The translations under genes were made by a program, and so were the position numbers. Below, piece by piece: positions 36,505 through 45,674 of a stretch of DNA of 64,000 bases (positions within the stretch are counted from its first letter, which is position 1; the number at the start of each line of letters is the position of its first letter). This DNA is from Variimorphobacter saccharofermentans (GTDB lineage: Bacteria; Bacillota; Clostridia; Lachnospirales; Lachnospiraceae). The stretch is from contig NZ_JACEGA010000001.1 of the NCBI RefSeq assembly GCF_014174405.1, positions 62,001-126,000 of the forward strand. The letters are read 5' to 3'. Below the pieces are notes generated by a model, which had not been told where the DNA came from, searched no databases, and worked only from the letters and a program-made list of their open reading frames with translations.

Positions 36505-38508
36505 ATGCATAGAGATTATTTACCGATTAATAAAAGTGACATGGAACAAAGGGGGTGGGATCAGTGCGACTTCGTATTTGTTATAGGGGACGCCTATGTG
36601 GACCATCCCTCCTTTGGTCCGGCTATTATCAGCCGTGTACTGGAAAGTCACGGTTTTAAGGTTGGCATCATTGCGCAACCGGATTGGAAGGACAGCCACA
36701 GTATAACTCTTTTGGGAGAACCAAGACTCGGATTTTTGGTGAGTGGTGGCAATATGGACTCCATGGTAAACCATTATTCCGTTGCCAAGAAACGAAGACA
36801 GACAGATGCCTATTCTCCGGGTGGAGTTATGGGTAAACGACCGGATCATGCCACAACGGTTTATTGTAATCTTATCAGAAAGCAATATAAGAAAAAACCG
36901 ATTATTATCGGTGGAATAGAAGCAAGCTTAAGAAGACTCGCCCATTATGATTATTGGAGTGATAAAGTTAAGCGATCCATATTACTGGACTCGCAGGCTG
37001 ATATCATTTCTTATGGAATGGGCGAGCATTCCATTGTAGAGATTGCGGAGGCGCTGGATAGCGGGCTCGATATCAAAGATATTACATTTATTAATGGAAC
37101 GGTATTCAAAGCAAGTAATCTGGATTCGGTATATGATGCAACAGTGCTACCGAGCTTTCAAAGCATTGTGGAAAGTAAAAAAGAATTTGCTAAAAGCTTT
37201 TATATTCAATACTGTAACACGGATCCTTTTTCCGGTAAGAGATTAGTGGAGCAGTATAAAGAAAACGAATATGTGGTACAGAACCCGCCAGCGAAACCAC
37301 TGACGCAAACGGAGATGGACCGGATCTACTCTCTGCCCTATATGAGGGATTATCATCCGGTCTATCAGAAGGATGGTGGAATACCGGCTATCGAAGAGGT
37401 TAAATTTAGCCTGGTTAGCAATCGCGGCTGCTTCGGAGGCTGTAATTACTGCGCATTGACATTTCATCAGGGCCGCATTCTGCAGACCCGAAGCCATGAA
37501 TCGATTGTAGCAGAAGCGAATCAGCTGGTATGGGATAAGGATTTTAAGGGATATATTCATGACGTGGGTGGGCCGACGGCCAACTTCCGTCATACGGCCT
37601 GTGCAAAGCAAACCACAAAGGGTGCCTGTATTCATAAACAATGCTTATTCCCTGAGCCTTGTAAAAGCCTGAAAGTAGATCATACTGATTATTTAGCACT
37701 TCTTCGCAAGTTGAGAGCTCTGCCAAATGTTAAGAAGGTGTTTATACGTTCGGGTATTAGATTTGATTATCTTATGACGGACCAGGATGATACCTTCTTT
37801 AAGGAGCTATGTGAGCACCATGTCAGTGGCCAGTTAAAAGTGGCACCGGAGCACATCTGCGATAGTGTACTGGGATTGATGGGTAAGCCAGAAAACTCAG
37901 TTTATGAAAGGTTTCAGGCAAAATTCAAGAAAATTAATGAGAAAATAGGTAAAAAGCAGTTCCTGGTTCCTTACTTAATATCTTCTCATCCCGGATCCAC
38001 CCTGAAACAGGCAGTTAAGCTGGCTGAATATTTAAGAGATATGGGGTATATGCCGGAACAGGTGCAGGATTTCTATCCCACACCATCCACAATATCCACC
38101 TGTATGTATTATACGGGTTTAGATCCTCGAACCCTTGAGGAAGTTTATGTTCCAAAGTCACCACATGAGAAAGCAATGCAGCGGGCCCTGATCCAGTATC
38201 GTAATCCGAAAAATTACGATTTGGTGATGGAGGCTCTTAAGAAGGCGGATCGTATGGATCTGGTGGGCTTCGATAAGAAGTGTCTCATTCGACCAAGACA
38301 GTTGTCGAAGGAAAGACGCTGGATTGAGAAATCAAAGAATAATGAGAATAATGCGAAGACGAAGATAAGTAAGGCCGCTAATGTAAAGAAACAAGATAAA
38401 TTGAATAAAGGGAATAGCAAGCAACGAAATACACAGTATGGAAAAGATACGATTAAGGGTAGTCGAAAGAAAAATGCTTCCAACCACAAAGGTGTTAGAA
38501 ACAGATAG
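36505..38508 (+). CDS. YgiQ family radical SAM protein
   Basis: A 667-residue protein. An N-terminal domain has [20 protein letters not shown]. The radical SAM core has the cluster motif [10 protein letters not shown] near residue 309 (CxxxCxxC) and a second cysteine-rich part, [18 protein letters not shown]. The C-terminal 65 residues are a lysine/asparagine-rich basic tail. No reaction is established for YgiQ to my knowledge. The start is ATG 36505 with a modest AGAAAG site. It is close after the FKBP gene and probably in one transcript. Confidence 0.93.
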   Translation: MHRDYLPINKSDMEQRGWDQCDFVFVIGDAYVDHPSFGPAIISRVLESHGFKVGIIAQPDWKDSHSITLLGEPRLGFLVSGGNMDSMVNHYSVAKKRRQTDAYSPGGVMGKRPDHATTVYCNLIRKQYKKKPIIIGGIEASLRRLAHYDYWSDKVKRSILLDSQADIISYGMGEHSIVEIAEALDSGLDIKDITFINGTVFKASNLDSVYDATVLPSFQSIVESKKEFAKSFYIQYCNTDPFSGKRLVEQYKENEYVVQNPPAKPLTQTEMDRIYSLPYMRDYHPVYQKDGGIPAIEEVKFSLVSNRGCFGGCNYCALTFHQGRILQTRSHESIVAEANQLVWDKDFKGYIHDVGGPTANFRHTACAKQTTKGACIHKQCLFPEPCKSLKVDHTDYLALLRKLRALPNVKKVFIRSGIRFDYLMTDQDDTFFKELCEHHVSGQLKVAPEHICDSVLGLMGKPENSVYERFQAKFKKINEKIGKKQFLVPYLISSHPGSTLKQAVKLAEYLRDMGYMPEQVQDFYPTPSTISTCMYYTGLDPRTLEEVYVPKSPHEKAMQRALIQYRNPKNYDLVMEALKKADRMDLVGFDKKCLIRPRQLSKERRWIEKSKNNENNAKTKISKAANVKKQDKLNKGNSKQRNTQYGKDTIKGSRKKNASNHKGVRNR

Positions 38509-38544
38509 ATGATTTCAAGATGATTTGCTCAATTAGAAAATACC

Positions 38545-38642
38545 TTGACAAGGGATAGTTGGAATGTTATACTACGCAAAGTATCTGTTTCATTAATATT
38601 AAATGATTCAGCTCTTGGTCCAAAGGACTAAGAGCTATTTTT
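38545..38642 (+). ncRNA. Promoter-terminator pair without ORF: candidate small RNA or leader attenuator
   Basis: TTGACA (38545-38550), a 17-bp spacer and TATACT (38568-38573) would start RNA near 38580. A terminator follows at 38610-38642 (AGCTCTTGGTCC against GGACTAAGAGCT, then ATTTTT). The predicted RNA is about 60 nt with no start codon in a good context. It lies about 170 bp before the DEAD-box helicase ATG, so it may be a helicase leader with an attenuator rather than an independent RNA. Confidence 0.5.
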
Positions 38643-38815
38643 ACGGATGACTTATCGTCCAATCCGAAAATGATGATTGCCCGGAATTTCTACATAGTAG
38701 GATAATCTGGTGGAGAATATATGATAAGGGATACAATGAGAATATTTAAATATGCAACGAAGCAAGATGGATATTCTCAAGGATGCCATTTGACAATATA
38801 GAAATGAGGAATTAT

Positions 38816-40405
38816 ATGGAGAAATTAAAATTTGAAGAATTAGAAATAAACCCCAGCATTATACGAGCTGTCGAAGCTATGGGGTTTGAGGAAATGTCGC
38901 CGATACAAGCGAAAGCAATCCCGATCGTTTTACAGGGAAGGGATATTGTTGGGCAGGCACAGACAGGTACTGGTAAAACAGCAGCCTTTGGTATACCGTT
39001 ACTTCAGAAGGTGGACGTAAAGAATAAAAGCTTACAAGCAATTGTATTATGTCCGACCAGAGAGCTTGCGATTCAGGTAGCTGACGAGGTACGTAAATTA
39101 GCACAATTCATGCATGGAATCAAGGTACTTCCAGTATATGGAGGACAAGAAATCTCAAAGCAGATTCGTTCATTAAAATCCGGTGTACAGATTATTATCG
39201 GTACTCCAGGACGAGTTATGGATCATATGCGACGTAAAACAGTGAGGTTTGATAATGTTAACATGGTTATACTGGACGAAGCAGATGAAATGCTGAATAT
39301 GGGATTTCGAGAGGATATTGAAACGATTCTCAGCCAGGTACCGGAGGAAAGGCAGACGGTTCTGTTTTCAGCAACGATGCCCGGTCCTATCTTAGAGATT
39401 GCCCGTACCTATCAGAACAATGCCGAGATGATACGAGTGGTTAAAAAGGAGCTAACCGTTCCAAAAATTGAGCAGTATTATTATGAAGTTAGTCCGAAAA
39501 ATAAAGAGGATGTTCTTTCAAGACTTCTGGATATGTATAATCCAAAGCTTTCGCTGGTATTTTGTAATACGAAAAAACAAGTGGATGAGCTTACAACTGC
39601 ATTACAGGGAAGAGGATATTTTGCAGAAGGATTGCATGGTGACCTTAAGCAACAACAGCGAGACCGTGTTATGCATAGCTTTCGTAGCGGAAGAACAGAG
39701 ATTCTTGTAGCAACCGATGTAGCCGCACGTGGAATTGATGTGGACGATGTAGAGGCAGTATTTAATTATGACGTTCCTCAGGATGATGAATATTATGTAC
39801 ATCGTATCGGACGTACCGGACGTGCCGGACGGGAGGGAAGAGCCTTTACCCTTGTAGTAGGTAGAGAAGTATTTAAGCTAAAAGATATTATGAGATATTG
39901 CAAGACGAAGATTAAGGCACAGCCCATCCCTTCAATTAATGATGTCACCGCTGTGAAAGCAGAGAAGGTACTGGATAAGCTGAAATCCATCATTGAGAAT
40001 GAGGATTTGAGCAAGATGGTTAATCTGATTGAAGAGAGAGTCAATGATGAGGAATATACTTCTCTTGACATAGCAGCTGCTTTTCTGAAGATGTATATAG
40101 GAGAGGATCTGGGAAAAGAGGAGGATAGTCTGCTGGAAGACTTCGGAGATACTGGAGCAGAAGCGGGTATGGTTAGACTTTTCATTAACCTTGGTAAGAA
40201 GCAAAATGTTAGACCGGGAGATATCCTTGGTGCTATAGCTGGAGAAACCGGTATGCCAGGAAAACTTATTGGATCAATCGATATGTATGATAAGTATACT
40301 TTCGTTGAGGTACCAAGAGAATATGCATCCGATGTAATACAGGTCATGAAATCGGCTAAGATAAAAGGAAAAAGCATTAATATAGAACCGGCAAATCGTA
40401 AGTAA
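38816..40405 (+). CDS. DEAD-box ATP-dependent RNA helicase
   Basis: A protein of about 529 residues. Helicase motifs in order: Q motif (MSPIQAKAIP), AQTGTGKT, PTRELA, TPGRVMD, DEAD (LDEADEMLN), SAT, RGIDVDDV and HRIGRTGRAG. A C-terminal RNA-binding domain follows (about 455-529: GMVRLFINLGKKQNVRPGDI), like that of CsdA/DbpA-type helicases. It likely remodels structured RNA and ribosome precursors, often at low temperature. The start is ATG 38816 after GAGGA; the frame from 38783 has no ribosome site. Confidence 0.95.
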   Translation: MEKLKFEELEINPSIIRAVEAMGFEEMSPIQAKAIPIVLQGRDIVGQAQTGTGKTAAFGIPLLQKVDVKNKSLQAIVLCPTRELAIQVADEVRKLAQFMHGIKVLPVYGGQEISKQIRSLKSGVQIIIGTPGRVMDHMRRKTVRFDNVNMVILDEADEMLNMGFREDIETILSQVPEERQTVLFSATMPGPILEIARTYQNNAEMIRVVKKELTVPKIEQYYYEVSPKNKEDVLSRLLDMYNPKLSLVFCNTKKQVDELTTALQGRGYFAEGLHGDLKQQQRDRVMHSFRSGRTEILVATDVAARGIDVDDVEAVFNYDVPQDDEYYVHRIGRTGRAGREGRAFTLVVGREVFKLKDIMRYCKTKIKAQPIPSINDVTAVKAEKVLDKLKSIIENEDLSKMVNLIEERVNDEEYTSLDIAAAFLKMYIGEDLGKEEDSLLEDFGDTGAEAGMVRLFINLGKKQNVRPGDILGAIAGETGMPGKLIGSIDMYDKYTFVEVPREYASDVIQVMKSAKIKGKSINIEPANRK

Positions 40406-40408
40406 TTA

Positions 40409-40506
40409 AAAAGGAACAGAAATATATTCAGAATGGGAGTAGTTGCATTAGTTAATTTATTCTACTATGCAATAATTGATATGAAGGATATATATCTGTT
40501 CCTTTC
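40409..40506. terminator. Long stem-loop after the helicase gene
   Basis: AAAGGAACAGAAATATAT pairs with ATATATATCTGTTCCTTT around a roughly 60-nt loop, followed by TTTCT. It ends the helicase transcript. Confidence 0.65.
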
Positions 40507-40572
40507 TGCTACAATCAGATACGGACTGTGGACTGTACTGTAGTTATATTTGTGTAGAGCTGAGATCATTTC

Positions 40573-40617
40573 TTGACTTTATACGTAAAGAAGTATATAA
40601 TAATAATTACTATTATT
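40573..40617 (+). promoter_or_regulatory. perR promoter with PerR-type box
   Basis: TTGACT (40573-40578), a 17-bp spacer and TATAAT (40596-40601). The box AATAATAATTACTATTATT (40599-40617) overlaps the -10, giving 7-5-7 symmetry. The same box lies downstream of the -10 at rubrerythrin and ahpC, so autoregulation by PerR is likely. Confidence 0.85.
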
Positions 40618-40632
40618 GAAAGGAGATAGCAT

Positions 40633-41016
40633 ATGGCTGTGAATAAGTACAGCAGACAGAGAGAAGCGATAAAGGAGTATCTTGCCCATACCAAAGAGCA
40701 CCCTACTGCAGATATGGTCTATATGAATATAAGACAGACCTATCCCAATATCAGCTTAGGAACAGTATATCGTAACCTAAACCTGTTGGCGGAACAAGGC
40801 GAGATATTAAAAATCAATTGCAAAGACGGCAGTGATCGCTTTGACTGGAATTGTGATCCGCACTATCATTTCTTATGTAAAGGTTGCGGAAGAGTTATGG
40901 ATATAGAAATGGAATCTATAGATCATATTAATGTAATCGCAGGTGCTAGTTTTCCTGGTAAAATTGAAGGACATGTAACCTTCTTTTATGGTCAATGTCC
41001 AGATTGTTGCCAATAG
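40633..41016 (+). CDS. perR: Fur-family regulator, PerR type
   Basis: A 127-residue Fur-fold repressor. The winged helix has ADMVYMNIRQTYPNISLGTV followed by YRNLNLLAEQG. HYHFLCKGCGRVMD and the C-terminal CPDCCQ supply the structural zinc cysteines. Assignment to PerR rather than Fur rests on context: a near-identical box at its own promoter, at rubrerythrin and at ahpCF. In PerR, iron-catalysed oxidation of histidines by peroxide releases DNA. The start is ATG 40633 behind AAAGGAG. Confidence 0.9.
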   Translation: MAVNKYSRQREAIKEYLAHTKEHPTADMVYMNIRQTYPNISLGTVYRNLNLLAEQGEILKINCKDGSDRFDWNCDPHYHFLCKGCGRVMDIEMESIDHINVIAGASFPGKIEGHVTFFYGQCPDCCQ

Positions 41017-41067
41017 TAGAAAGTAAAGAACAGTTTCAGCTCAGTCGTGCTGAGTTTAGCAGAGAAG

Positions 41068-41137
41068 GAACAGGAAATATATTTCGATGCAGTTGTAAAT
41101 ACACTGCCATAAGATATATTTCCTGTTCTTATTTTAT
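41068..41137 (+). terminator. Terminator of perR
   Basis: GAACAGGAAATATATTT pairs with ATATATTTCCTGTTC around a large loop, followed by TTATTTT. Confidence 0.75.
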
Positions 41138-41203
41138 CAGGTATCCAGGTGATTTTGACTGGGCTTTATGGATAATAAAATAGAAAAATATTCAAAATAG
41201 GTA

Positions 41204-41260
41204 TTGACAAAAGAGAGTAAGGAGTGTATTATACATATAACAATAATAGTTACTAATATT
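41204..41260 (+). promoter_or_regulatory. Rubrerythrin promoter with PerR-type box
   Basis: TTGACA (41204-41209), a 17-bp spacer and TATTAT (41227-41232). The box AATAATAGTTACTAATATT (41242-41260) covers the likely start site. It differs from the perR box at 3 of 19 positions. Confidence 0.85.
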
Positions 41261-41314
41261 GATATGTAATATTAGAACTATAAAAAATTAGGGTGAATAA
41301 AAGGAGATCATAGT

Positions 41315-41857
41315 ATGAAAAAGTATGTATGTCAAATATGTGGTTATGTTCATGAAGGTCCGGAGGCTCCAGAAGCATGTCCGATTTGCAAAGCGCCGAG
41401 AGAGAAATTTACTGAGAAGTCAGATGAATTATTCTGGGCAGATGAGCATGTTGTAGGTGTGGCTAAAGGCGTTAGTGAAGACATCATCAAGGACTTAAGA
41501 GATAATTACATGGGTGAATGTACTGAAGTAGGAATGTACTTAGCTATGGCGAGAGTAGCTCATAGAGAAGGATATCCGGAAATCGGTTTATACTACGAGA
41601 AAGCCGCATGGGAAGAAGCTGAACACGCAGCAAAGTTTGCTGAGCTTCTTGGTGAAGTTGTAACAGATAGTACTAAGAAAAATTTGCAAATGAGAGTGGA
41701 TGCAGAAAATGGTGCATGCATGGGCAAGAAAGATCTCGCAACCAGAGCGAAAGCAGCTAATCTGGATGCAATTCACGATACAGTTCATGAGATGGCAAAG
41801 GATGAGGCCAGACATGGTAAAGCCTTTGAAGGTCTCTTGAAAAGATATTTTAGTTAA
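41315..41857 (+). CDS. Reverse rubrerythrin (N-terminal rubredoxin domain)
   Basis: A 180-residue peroxide-reducing iron protein of anaerobes. The rubredoxin domain is at the N-terminus ([12 protein letters not shown] and EACPICKAP, four Cys ligands). A ferritin-like diiron domain follows, with [25 protein letters not shown] and [14 protein letters not shown] giving Glu/His ligands. This domain order is opposite to classical rubrerythrin, hence the name. It reduces hydrogen peroxide with electrons from NADH through rubredoxin-type carriers. A PerR-type box controls its promoter. Confidence 0.95.
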   Translation: MKKYVCQICGYVHEGPEAPEACPICKAPREKFTEKSDELFWADEHVVGVAKGVSEDIIKDLRDNYMGECTEVGMYLAMARVAHREGYPEIGLYYEKAAWEEAEHAAKFAELLGEVVTDSTKKNLQMRVDAENGACMGKKDLATRAKAANLDAIHDTVHEMAKDEARHGKAFEGLLKRYFS

Positions 41858-41936
41858 TTACATATTAACATTGCTTACCTCTAAAAGTATATGTAATACT
41901 CATTATGTATACTCCCCCTTATATATTGTTCCCAGA

Positions 41937-41970
41937 AGAAACAGCCCTGTTCCTAAACAGGGCTGTTTCT
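41937..41970. terminator. Bidirectional terminator
   Basis: AGAAACAGCCCTGTT pairs with AACAGGGCTGTTTCT around four bases, a perfect 15-bp stem between rubrerythrin and the convergent GNAT gene. Confidence 0.92.
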
Positions 41971-41983
41971 ATGTTTACTTTTC

Positions 41984-42901
41984 TTACGAAATTGTTTGTA
42001 ATTCATAGAAGTACCTTGCATACTCTGATACATGCCCTAACTTACCATATAAGTGAATAGTCTTGTCATACGAGCCTCCAATAAAAGCGGTCATTATATT
42101 GTTTTCATACAACCTTTTCATACAGGCCTTAAGAACCATTTGAGCATATCCTCTATTATAATAGTCAGAGTGAGTGCATACCCTTTCGATTTCAGCAGTA
42201 TTGTTTTCATAATCGATGAAGGCTTCACAGCCAGATATATGTTTACCGTCATTATTAACTAACACAAAGTCGAATTTGGCATTATAAATAGGGCTTTGCC
42301 TTGTATATTCTTTAATCTGCATATCTATTTCATGACTATAAGATTTTGACCAGGCATTTGTCCTAAGATTAGCTTGTTCCTCATAATTACAATTCTCAAA
42401 CATGCTTTGGAAGAATACAGACGAATCTTCAATAGTATAATCTTTGTATAAGCTTGTACGAAACACTCGTGTCATCTCAAGGCAATTACTTCTTTTATAT
42501 CCAGCATCTTCAAGGAATTTAATATATTCTGTATCGGTCTGTAATGCTGATGTAACTAATTTGTCATATTTATTTTCCCATTCTGTTTTAACCCAGTCTA
42601 GTAATTCTGGATATAAATATGAATATTGCTCTTTCAAAATTATCGTAAACTCATTATCAAACTCTTCTGAAATTACAAAACCAATAAGATTATGGAAATA
42701 ATCGAACCATAAATGGGCTGCCTTATTGTAATTATCGGGAAAATGCCTTTTAAAATTCGAAAGATTATATTTCCAGTCAACAATACGTCCAATATGCCAA
42801 ACAAAAAATTCCTTCTTTAATGAGTTGTACTGAACAATGAATTTACATAAATTCTCGAAGTCGTTACTTTCATAAATGAAATTACGGTGATAAGTCTTCA
42901 T
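41984..42901 (-). CDS. GNAT family N-acetyltransferase
   Basis: A 305-residue protein. The C-terminal GNAT domain (about 150-300) has AEIERVCTHSDYYNRGYAQM then VLKACMKRL, the acetyl-CoA-binding pattern (R/Q-x-x-G/A), followed by GGSYDKTIHLYGKLG. The N-terminal half is probably a second, degenerate GNAT-like domain. Substrate is unknown. Codon and base use look more AT-rich than the flanking genes, which may mean transfer. The start is ATG 42901 after GGAGG. Confidence 0.85.
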   Translation of the reverse strand: MKTYHRNFIYESNDFENLCKFIVQYNSLKKEFFVWHIGRIVDWKYNLSNFKRHFPDNYNKAAHLWFDYFHNLIGFVISEEFDNEFTIILKEQYSYLYPELLDWVKTEWENKYDKLVTSALQTDTEYIKFLEDAGYKRSNCLEMTRVFRTSLYKDYTIEDSSVFFQSMFENCNYEEQANLRTNAWSKSYSHEIDMQIKEYTRQSPIYNAKFDFVLVNNDGKHISGCEAFIDYENNTAEIERVCTHSDYYNRGYAQMVLKACMKRLYENNIMTAFIGGSYDKTIHLYGKLGHVSEYARYFYELQTIS

Positions 42902-43039
42902 AGTGTACCTCCAAATAGTTTATTTACACGATAGTATACTATCATTATAAATCTTATGGAAAATAGAAGATATACTAAAAATGATTATAAATTGTTGTGT
43001 ACACTAAAGCTCACCAAATGTAGGGCATAATAGACTTTT

Positions 43040-44734
43040 CTATATCTTAAAGAATTCTACCAAATCACTAAGTTTCGTAGCAATTTCTTTGTTGGAGTTC
43101 GCATTCTCCAATACAATATCTGTCTTTTGGAAGATGGAGGAGGATTTCTCTGCAATATCAGTAGATCCCTTGGTACCTTCTGTAGTTGCATGGGACACTT
43201 CTTCAATGGAACGGCGGATATAGGTAATAGATTCGCTTAATTGAGATGTAGAGTTCATAATCTCAGTTACCATTTCTTCAACCGTACTCGCATCCGTATT
43301 ATATTGCTCTCCGGTCTGTACAAGTACCTCATAATCCTTAATTACCTTGGAATCAACAAAATCAAGTAATCGTTTGGAGTTTGTGACAATCTCATCCACT
43401 GCGGTTGAGATCACATTGGAGATTTCTTCGATTTGGGATACTGCATTCTTTGATGTTGTAGCAAGAGATCCGATTTCGTTCGCAACAACGGCAAAGCCCT
43501 TTCCGGCTTCTCCTGCCCGTGCTGATTCAATCGAAGCATTTAAAGCTAGGAGATTTGTCTGGGCAGTCAGCTTTAATATGGTTTGTGTTAAGTTCTTAAT
43601 CTCGTCGATGGCGGATGCTTTTTCTATGGAGCTACGCAGCTCTTTGTTTGTTGTATTATAGATCTCAACAGCATTTCTTTGTGAGTCAATAGCTACCTTC
43701 ATCAGATTCTCAGCACGTTCCTTAATTTCTGTGGCAATGCTCTGACCATGGGTTGTTTTATCATATACTCGAAGGATTTCTTCCTCAATGACAGCGGAAG
43801 TAGCATTCATTTCTTCAGTAGAAGCAGAGGTTTCCTCCATACCTGCGGATAATTCTTCCGTTGTAGCTGAGATTTCCTCTACATCACGATATACATTGTC
43901 TGCTCCTTCTGCCAGTTGCTCGGAAGAAGCTTCGATTTTTTCTGTCACTTCTTTAATGGAAGTTATAATGGAATTAATATGGTCCTGCATACGAATAAAG
44001 GAGCGTACAATATCACCCAGTTCATCTTTACGGTTGATACGTTTACTGATGAATTGTATGTTAAAGTTACCATTTTCCAATTCACCAATATCCTTCTTTA
44101 GCAATTTGACATTATTTCCAATAAAGTTTCCAATAAAATATGCTACAACAGAACCTAATAGCATAAAGATAAAAGATACGAGAGTAATAGAAGCCATAGA
44201 ACGATTAACTTCCTTATCGATTACCTCAGAGTAGATACCAACAAACCACATACCGATGGTATTGCCCTTTGCATCCTTGATCGGAGTATAATATGTATCA
44301 GCTTTTTTTCCGAGAACTACGGCGGTCCCGACATATGGTTCGGATTTACCAAGCACAACATCAATAACAGCCTCTGATGCTTGGGTGCCCACCTGTCTGG
44401 CTCCAGATGAATCCTGTATTGTGGTTGCAATTCTCGTGTCACCGGCGAAGAGTGTTACTAAAGCACCGGTATCCTGAGAAAGCTGATCAATCACTTCATA
44501 ATTTTCATTTAACAGGGTATCACCTTTATACAGATTATTACCATCTAACCTCCACTCACCGGGATAGTAAGTATCCAAAAGAGTTTGTCCAACAGAAGAA
44601 TAATTATCCAGTTCGTTTAAGGTTTTATTGCTTACGATGTCAGTAATTTTTCCTCTAAAAAAAAGAGTAATTAAAACAGTAATGCTTACTAATAAAAGAT
44701 CAAGCGCTAGAGTGATTTTCCATTTGATTTTCAT
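43040..44734 (-). CDS. Methyl-accepting chemotaxis protein with a periplasmic-type sensor
   Basis: A 564-residue transmembrane receptor. TM1 is at about 8-28 and TM2 at about 180-202. Between them is a single Cache-like domain with [20 protein letters not shown] and [23 protein letters not shown] follows (about 205-255), then the signalling domain, with the hairpin tip [20 protein letters not shown] followed by [20 protein letters not shown]. The sensed ligand is unknown. No CheA or CheW gene lies in the window. Confidence 0.95.
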   Translation of the reverse strand: MKIKWKITLALDLLLVSITVLITLFFRGKITDIVSNKTLNELDNYSSVGQTLLDTYYPGEWRLDGNNLYKGDTLLNENYEVIDQLSQDTGALVTLFAGDTRIATTIQDSSGARQVGTQASEAVIDVVLGKSEPYVGTAVVLGKKADTYYTPIKDAKGNTIGMWFVGIYSEVIDKEVNRSMASITLVSFIFMLLGSVVAYFIGNFIGNNVKLLKKDIGELENGNFNIQFISKRINRKDELGDIVRSFIRMQDHINSIITSIKEVTEKIEASSEQLAEGADNVYRDVEEISATTEELSAGMEETSASTEEMNATSAVIEEEILRVYDKTTHGQSIATEIKERAENLMKVAIDSQRNAVEIYNTTNKELRSSIEKASAIDEIKNLTQTILKLTAQTNLLALNASIESARAGEAGKGFAVVANEIGSLATTSKNAVSQIEEISNVISTAVDEIVTNSKRLLDFVDSKVIKDYEVLVQTGEQYNTDASTVEEMVTEIMNSTSQLSESITYIRRSIEEVSHATTEGTKGSTDIAEKSSSIFQKTDIVLENANSNKEIATKLSDLVEFFKI

Positions 44735-44889
44735 TGTTAAAACCTGCCTTTACATGAATTTAGGTAATCAATTAATAATATACATAATTATGGTAAAATA
44801 GTTACTATTATTAATTATTGTAATGACTACATTATAAGACTTTATTTCCAGATATGCAATAAATATATGAAATGAGTATAAAAAGAAAA

Positions 44890-44933
44890 TGCTCCACTGA
44901 GTATGGTACGGCTCGAGGCTGGACAGTGGAGCA
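44890..44933 (-). terminator. Terminator of the gene at 44956
   Basis: TGCTCCACTG pairs with CAGTGGAGCA; read leftward it is followed by TTTTCTTTTT. Confidence 0.85.
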
Positions 44934-44955
44934 TAATCTAATGATTCCAAGATGG

Positions 44956-45339
44956 CTATTTTGTTCTTAATACATGCATACAGTACACATAAACATTCTG
45001 AATTTTTTTCGCTTCAACTCCGTCTACATAGATAATGGGTTGGGTTTCACTAGGCGTTATATATATTTTAAATATAATACCGTCCTGATTCACCCTCATA
45101 TTACGAATGTTCTTGTATTGGTAGTCCTTTTTTGGAATACCAATATAGTTAAAAATAATATCATATGTATCCGGGCGTGTGAAGCATAGTAAAATGTCAT
45201 CCTTGTCATACATTCCGACAATTTCTCTGGCCTCTTCAAAGGTCATATTGGTACATTTGAATTCACCTTCGTTAAATAAGGTATTCATATTGCTGTTATC
45301 TAATAGAAGTAAAGGATTTCTGTCTCTTTTATGTTCCAT
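44956..45339 (-). CDS. Conserved small protein of unknown function
   Basis: A 127-residue protein without signal peptide or membrane segment. The segment MTFEEAREIVGMYDKDDI near residue 32 and the strand-rich C-terminus faintly recall DUF1874/STIV B116-like proteins, but I would not assign that family from reading alone. The start is ATG 45339 with AAAGGAG upstream, and a good terminator follows, so it is a genuine single-gene unit. Its neighbours (an MCP and the hydrogenase operon) do not suggest a role. Confidence 0.7.
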   Translation of the reverse strand: MEHKRDRNPLLLLDNSNMNTLFNEGEFKCTNMTFEEAREIVGMYDKDDILLCFTRPDTYDIIFNYIGIPKKDYQYKNIRNMRVNQDGIIFKIYITPSETQPIIYVDGVEAKKIQNVYVYCMHVLRTK

Positions 45340-45528
45340 GATAAACGCTCCTTTAATAGGGTATCAGGTAATAGAGTAAATATACCCCGATAGCTTTTGT
45401 TAATTCTAGTATATGAAATAGGAAGAGCCGTATTACTTCTACATGGATAAAATATAGGAATATGATTTAATAATATTATATAGGGATAACACTAGAATGG
45501 ATTCAAGATTCGTCTTTTATTCAATATA

Positions 45529-45612
45529 AAAGGACTACAGAGGATTGAACTGACATCCCAGTTGTTGGATTATTAGTCTAACAACTGGGGCCGGTTTACT
45601 CAGTAGTCCTTT
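45529..45612 (-). terminator. Terminator of the hydrogenase operon, tRNA-like in outline
   Basis: Outer arms AAAGGACTAC and GTAGTCCTTT enclose a perfect inner stem CCCAGTTGTT/AACAACTGGG. Read leftward, a T run follows (CCTTTTATATT). The leftward sequence also has a 7-bp acceptor-like stem and TTCAATCC near the T-loop position. The T-stem does not pair and the inner stem is 10 bp, so it is not a working tRNA. Confidence 0.7.
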
Positions 45613-45674
45613 ATCATTCATGACACTAGAAGTCTTAAAGTATACGATCTGGTGTATATTTAACTACGAAGGTA

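Noticed and set aside
39793..40377. A 194-codon minus-strand frame opposite the helicase
   Set aside because: The helicase motifs are clear on the plus strand; this is a shadow without ribosome site.
45529..45612. A tRNA gene on the minus strand
   Set aside because: The acceptor-like stem and TTCAATCC are suggestive, but the T-stem does not pair and the central stem is 10 bp; it is better read as a terminator.
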